Assembly: GCA_024762735.1 (NCBI GenBank)
Contig: JANTGU010000001.1
Span: 1 to 34,433, forward strand
Direction: 5' to 3'
From: Bacteroidales bacterium
Lineage (GTDB): Bacteria > Bacteroidota > Bacteroidia > Bacteroidales > F082
DNA length: 34,433 nucleotides
The notes under the pieces are model-generated. The model worked only from the letters and a program-made list of their open reading frames with translations, had not been told where the DNA came from and made no database searches. Of this stretch, positions 31,751-34,433 are shown piece by piece. Position 1 is the first letter of the stretch, and the number at the start of each line of letters is the position of its first letter. Made by a program: the position numbers and the translations under genes.

Positions 31751-33445
31751 CTATTTATTCTTAAAGAATTCAGTCCAACCGGCAGCCCAGTTTTCATCGC
31801 CAAAGGCACCTTTATAGTTAACTGCATCAAACCATGAATCGGGATAGTCGGCCATGTTACCGGTAAGCGGGGTAGCGGGAACTGGATTGGCAGCACTGAT
31901 GCCCGGGTCGGAAACCACGTTTCCTGCGGTAGTAAAGTACGCAGCAAAGGCTTCAACAGCAGCGGTAGAGTCGGCAGGGCTTGAACCATGTCCGGAAACT
32001 TTAAAAATACCTTCTGCTGTTCCATCAGCCACATCCCAGAAAACATTGTTCTCAACGGTTAAAATACCATCCTGAAATTGTTTGTATGCATCCTGGTCGT
32101 CAGCAAGGTTTTCAATGTCAACCCCTTTTGCCTGGTTAAAGAAAATGGAGTTGGCATAGTGTCCACCGGCGTTATCGCGGAAAGTGATGGTGCGTTTTCC
32201 GGCATCGGCACCCCTACCAATGTAAGTAGCGTTATAAATGTTAGGCTGGGCGTAAGGAGTACCTGTTTCAGGGTCGGTACCACCATCGTGCTCACCAAGA
32301 CGGTCGCCTTCGTTAGGATCCTGAATGGCACACCAAAACTGACCTGATCCGCGGAAGCCTTCGTCGTAGTCAAAGCTGTCATCAGCGCAATAAACCGAAA
32401 GGATATGTTTTAGATGGGGGGTGCCGCCAAAGAACTCGATGCCATCATCTTTGTTGGCTAAAATCTCCACATAATCAATCACGGTACCTGAACCAACAGC
32501 ACCCAGAGTTAAACCGTTAATTTCGTTGCCATCGCCAATATCGGTACCACCGTGACGAATGGATACGTATTGAATAACCCCGGAGTTGTCAGCATCGTCG
32601 CTGCCACCGTACAAACCTCTTGGCTCGTTGGTTGGAATACCTTCAATTTGTGATTCGCCCGGTGTGGAGTTTAACTGCGCTTTACCCAGCACAATGAGTC
32701 CGCCCCACAGGCCTCTGTCAGCCAAACCCACTGATCCGTTCAGGTCGTCAGCTTCACAAGTAAAGATAATAGGTGCATCTTTTCTTCCTTCAGCCATAAT
32801 TTTACCCCCTCTGGCAACAATCAAAGCCGAAGCATTTTCACCTTGTCCGGGTTTTCCTTTGATGACTGTTCCTGCCTCGATGGTTAAAGTCTGACCGTCG
32901 TTTACAAAACAGAAGCCATCTAATAAATAGGTGTTGTTGGCAGTCCATGTTTGAGTACCTACACCATTTCCATCGTCTTTAATGGTTACGGTTTCGTGAA
33001 CCGTGCCCCCTAAAGTAATAGATTGCTTTTGGGAAGCTTCCATGGCAGTTCCTTCGTTGTCGTAAATGCTGGCAGCCGAGGATGGTCCCACGGTTAACAG
33101 TTCGTTTCCATCTGAAAAGTCAGTCAGCGTTACATCGATGGTTGCTTCGGTAGCTCCTGCGGTGTGGGTTACCTCGTACGATTCCAATGTTCCGGTACCA
33201 CCCGATATCGTTACATTAAAACTATTGTTATCCAGGTTTCCGGTTTTATCAGCATTTTTATAAACGGCCTCGCTAAAAGTTACCGTTGCTGTAAAAGCTT
33301 TGTTTTGACCTTCAATAGAAATATTGGTCATGGTTGGAGGCGTTGGATCGGGTGTAACGGGATCTTTACCATTACAAGCCGAAAAGGACAATACAATAAC
33401 AGATACCAATGCTGTTAATAATAAAGAAAGGTTTTGTTTTTTCAT
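31751..33445 (-). CDS. Large surface lipoprotein partner of the TonB-dependent receptor
   Basis: The roughly 564-residue protein has a lipoprotein signal with the modified cysteine at about 24 (VSVIVLSFSACNG). A Big/Ig-like domain covers about 35-145 (TMTNISIEGQNKAFTATVTFSEAV). A parallel beta-helix region follows (WTANNTYLLDGFCFVNDGQTLTIEAGTVIKG, ALIVARGGKIMAEGRKDAPIIFT, VIDYVEILANKDDGIEFFGG, CADDSFDYDEGFRG). The frame extends to 33475, but a -7 box sits there, so the ATG at 33445 is favoured. It is transcribed ahead of the receptor and may bind ligand for it. The ligand is unknown. Confidence 0.85.
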   Translation of the reverse strand: MKKQNLSLLLTALVSVIVLSFSACNGKDPVTPDPTPPTMTNISIEGQNKAFTATVTFSEAVYKNADKTGNLDNNSFNVTISGGTGTLESYEVTHTAGATEATIDVTLTDFSDGNELLTVGPSSAASIYDNEGTAMEASQKQSITLGGTVHETVTIKDDGNGVGTQTWTANNTYLLDGFCFVNDGQTLTIEAGTVIKGKPGQGENASALIVARGGKIMAEGRKDAPIIFTCEADDLNGSVGLADRGLWGGLIVLGKAQLNSTPGESQIEGIPTNEPRGLYGGSDDADNSGVIQYVSIRHGGTDIGDGNEINGLTLGAVGSGTVIDYVEILANKDDGIEFFGGTPHLKHILSVYCADDSFDYDEGFRGSGQFWCAIQDPNEGDRLGEHDGGTDPETGTPYAQPNIYNATYIGRGADAGKRTITFRDNAGGHYANSIFFNQAKGVDIENLADDQDAYKQFQDGILTVENNVFWDVADGTAEGIFKVSGHGSSPADSTAAVEAFAAYFTTAGNVVSDPGISAANPVPATPLTGNMADYPDSWFDAVNYKGAFGDENWAAGWTEFFKNK

Positions 33446-33472
33446 TTTTGTAAATTTTTGATTTTTAAATTT

Positions 33473-33480
33473 CAAAACTA
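33473..33480 (-). promoter_or_regulatory. -7 element of the lipoprotein-receptor operon
   Basis: The minus strand reads TAGTTTTG, an exact TAnnTTTG match, 27 bp upstream of the ATG at 33445. No TTTG -33 element is found at 19-21 bp, consistent with dependence on an activator. Confidence 0.55.
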
Positions 33481-33515
33481 TGGCTGCAAAACAACATTTC
33501 TTTTAATAACAGGGC

Positions 33516-33545
33516 GTTAACCAAATATTAATAAAACATTAATTT
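33516..33545. promoter_or_regulatory. Three TTAA half-sites with exact 11-bp spacing
   Basis: TTAA occurs at 33517, 33528 and 33539. An 11-bp step is the spacing of OmpR/PhoB-family direct-repeat sites. The array lies upstream of the lipoprotein-receptor promoter, next to the response regulator gene. The sequence is AT-rich, so chance must be considered. Confidence 0.42.
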
Positions 33546-33567
33546 AATAAGAAAAAAAGTTTCATTA

Positions 33568-33585
33568 TTTAACATTAAGTTAACA
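33568..33585 (+). promoter_or_regulatory. TTAACA direct repeat at the response-regulator promoter
   Basis: TTAACA at 33569-33574 and 33580-33585 is repeated at an 11-bp step. It ends 20 bp before the -7 box of the response regulator and so replaces the -33 region, the arrangement of a PhoB box. It suggests autoregulation. Confidence 0.55.
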
Positions 33586-33605
33586 CATTATAAATTGGTT
33601 TAAAA

Positions 33606-33613
33606 TAGTTTTG
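33606..33613 (+). promoter_or_regulatory. -7 element of the response regulator gene
   Basis: TAGTTTTG is an exact TAnnTTTG match ending 7 bp before the ATG at 33621, so the transcript would have a leader of only a few bases. Confidence 0.58.
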
Positions 33614-33620
33614 AACTGTT

Positions 33621-34304
33621 ATGAAAAATAGTGAAATAAAAATTCTTTTGGTTGACGACGAGATTGATACTTTGGAGTTTTTAAAGTATAATTTTGAAAA
33701 AGAGGGCTACCGTGTTTTTACCGCTTCAAGCGGTACCGAAGCAAAAAAGGAAGCCTTGAACATAAAACCGGATTTGTTTATTCTCGATATTATGATGCCG
33801 GGAATGGATGGCATTGAATTGTGCAATTCTTTAAAATCGATGCCCGAGTTTGAAGATTCTATCGTCGTTTTTCTAACGGCACGAGGGGAAGACTATTCAC
33901 AAATTGCAGGGTTTAACGTGGGTGCCGATGATTACATCATTAAACCTATTAAGCCTACCATATTAATGGCCAGGGTCAAAGCACTTTTAAAGCGCCATTC
34001 CAAGGAGAAGGCAAAAAACTCTGTTATTAATTTGAATGGAACTATCATCGATAAAGAAAAAAGGTTGGTAATGGTAGATGGGAATGAGGTCCATTTGCCC
34101 AAAAAAGAGTTTAGTATTTTGTTATTACTGGCCTCACATCCGGGAAAAATATTTACCCGCCAGGAGATATATGTTAACATTTGGGGACGGGATGTTTTTG
34201 TAGGAGATCGCACCCTGGATGTTCATATTCGTAAACTTCGCGAAAAGCTGCCCAATCAACTTATTAAAACAGTAAAAGGTATTGGTTACGGGGTGATGGT
34301 TTAA
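33621..34304 (+). CDS. PhoB/OmpR-family response regulator
   Basis: The 227-residue protein has a receiver domain at about 6-120 with the acidic pocket VDDE (11-14), phospho-acceptor Asp56 in DLFILDIMMPGMDG, Thr86 and Lys108. A winged-helix effector domain covers about 130-227: LPKKEFSILLLLASHPGKIFTRQEIYVNIWG, RTLDVHIRKLREKL, IKTVKGIGYGVMV. The sequence is of the PhoB type, but the signal is not proven. It is divergent from the lipoprotein-receptor operon with 11-bp-spaced repeats between them. No histidine kinase gene begins in the 129 bp that remain. Confidence 0.93.
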   Translation: MKNSEIKILLVDDEIDTLEFLKYNFEKEGYRVFTASSGTEAKKEALNIKPDLFILDIMMPGMDGIELCNSLKSMPEFEDSIVVFLTARGEDYSQIAGFNVGADDYIIKPIKPTILMARVKALLKRHSKEKAKNSVINLNGTIIDKEKRLVMVDGNEVHLPKKEFSILLLLASHPGKIFTRQEIYVNIWGRDVFVGDRTLDVHIRKLREKLPNQLIKTVKGIGYGVMV

Positions 34305-34433
34305 GATGTCAGCATAGAGATTTTAGATTTTAAATTTATTTTAGAATAAACGATTGGCGGGAAGGTAGAATGAACTGATTTAAACTTCTATTTGCAAACT
34401 ATGCTTGCGGTGGCAGGGATAGTCGAAATATGA
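34305..34433. other. Unassigned right end of the window
   Basis: No plus-strand gene starts here. On the minus strand an open frame enters from the window edge and stops at 34380-34382 after 17 codons (SYFDYPCHRKHSLQIEV). This could be the end of a convergent gene, but it is too short to judge. Confidence 0.3.

Noticed and set aside
34380..34433. 17-codon minus-strand frame entering from the window edge
   Set aside because: It is too short to recognise; other frames are equally plausible, so I did not call a gene.

Overview
The window is chromosomal DNA from a member of the Bacteroidota. Most genes are preceded by the Bacteroidota sigma-factor -7 element TAnnTTTG rather than by Shine-Dalgarno sites. 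It encodes a type IX secretion (T9SS) component, T9SS cargo, a TonB-dependent receptor with a partner lipoprotein, and an FtsX-DUF3098-UppP-TruB gene run. A marine or gut Bacteroidia-like lineage is plausible; I cannot name a genus.

Region 1 (1-13.3 kb) is mostly housekeeping. On the minus strand lie rodA (cut by the window edge) and mrdA, which build the rod-elongation wall machinery. Divergent from them are a phosphofructokinase, an MscS-type channel, an outer-membrane beta-barrel protein, ftsX, a DUF3098 protein, uppP, truB, an unusual ATP-cone/nuclease fusion and rlmN. A small AT-rich HigB/HigA-type toxin-antitoxin pair interrupts the run. It is followed by a cysteine-cluster protein, lipB and the convergent recO.

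Region 2 (13.4-21.3 kb) concerns the cell envelope. It holds a PorZ-like T9SS protein, a small secreted protein, a metallophosphoesterase/glycosyltransferase pair, a two-domain acyltransferase resembling the OlsF type of aminolipid synthase, and a lipoprotein.

Region 3 (21.5-28.2 kb) is the accessory part and the most unusual. On the minus strand a membrane-tethered TPR/AraC-type regulator is followed by a pair of ACGATTCC direct repeats 20 bp apart. These sit just upstream of a complete promoter. Next come a truncated acylphosphatase-like ORF, a YadA-head/S74-chaperone fibre protein translationally coupled to a T9SS cargo protein, a full-length acylphosphatase-like protein lacking both catalytic residues, and a LamG-domain secreted protein. 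A 107-bp direct repeat (end of the LamG gene plus its terminator) bounds the block, and a 68-bp repeat duplicates the promoter and start of the acylphosphatase gene. This looks like a modular, duplicated surface-protein cassette under its own regulator.

Region 4 (28.3-34.4 kb) holds a MORN-type secreted protein, a TonB-dependent receptor, a large lipoprotein and a divergent PhoB/OmpR-type response regulator. The shared intergenic region has TTAA-centred half-sites with 11-bp spacing, the arrangement expected for OmpR/PhoB-family tandem binding. The regulator therefore probably controls both itself and the receptor operon.
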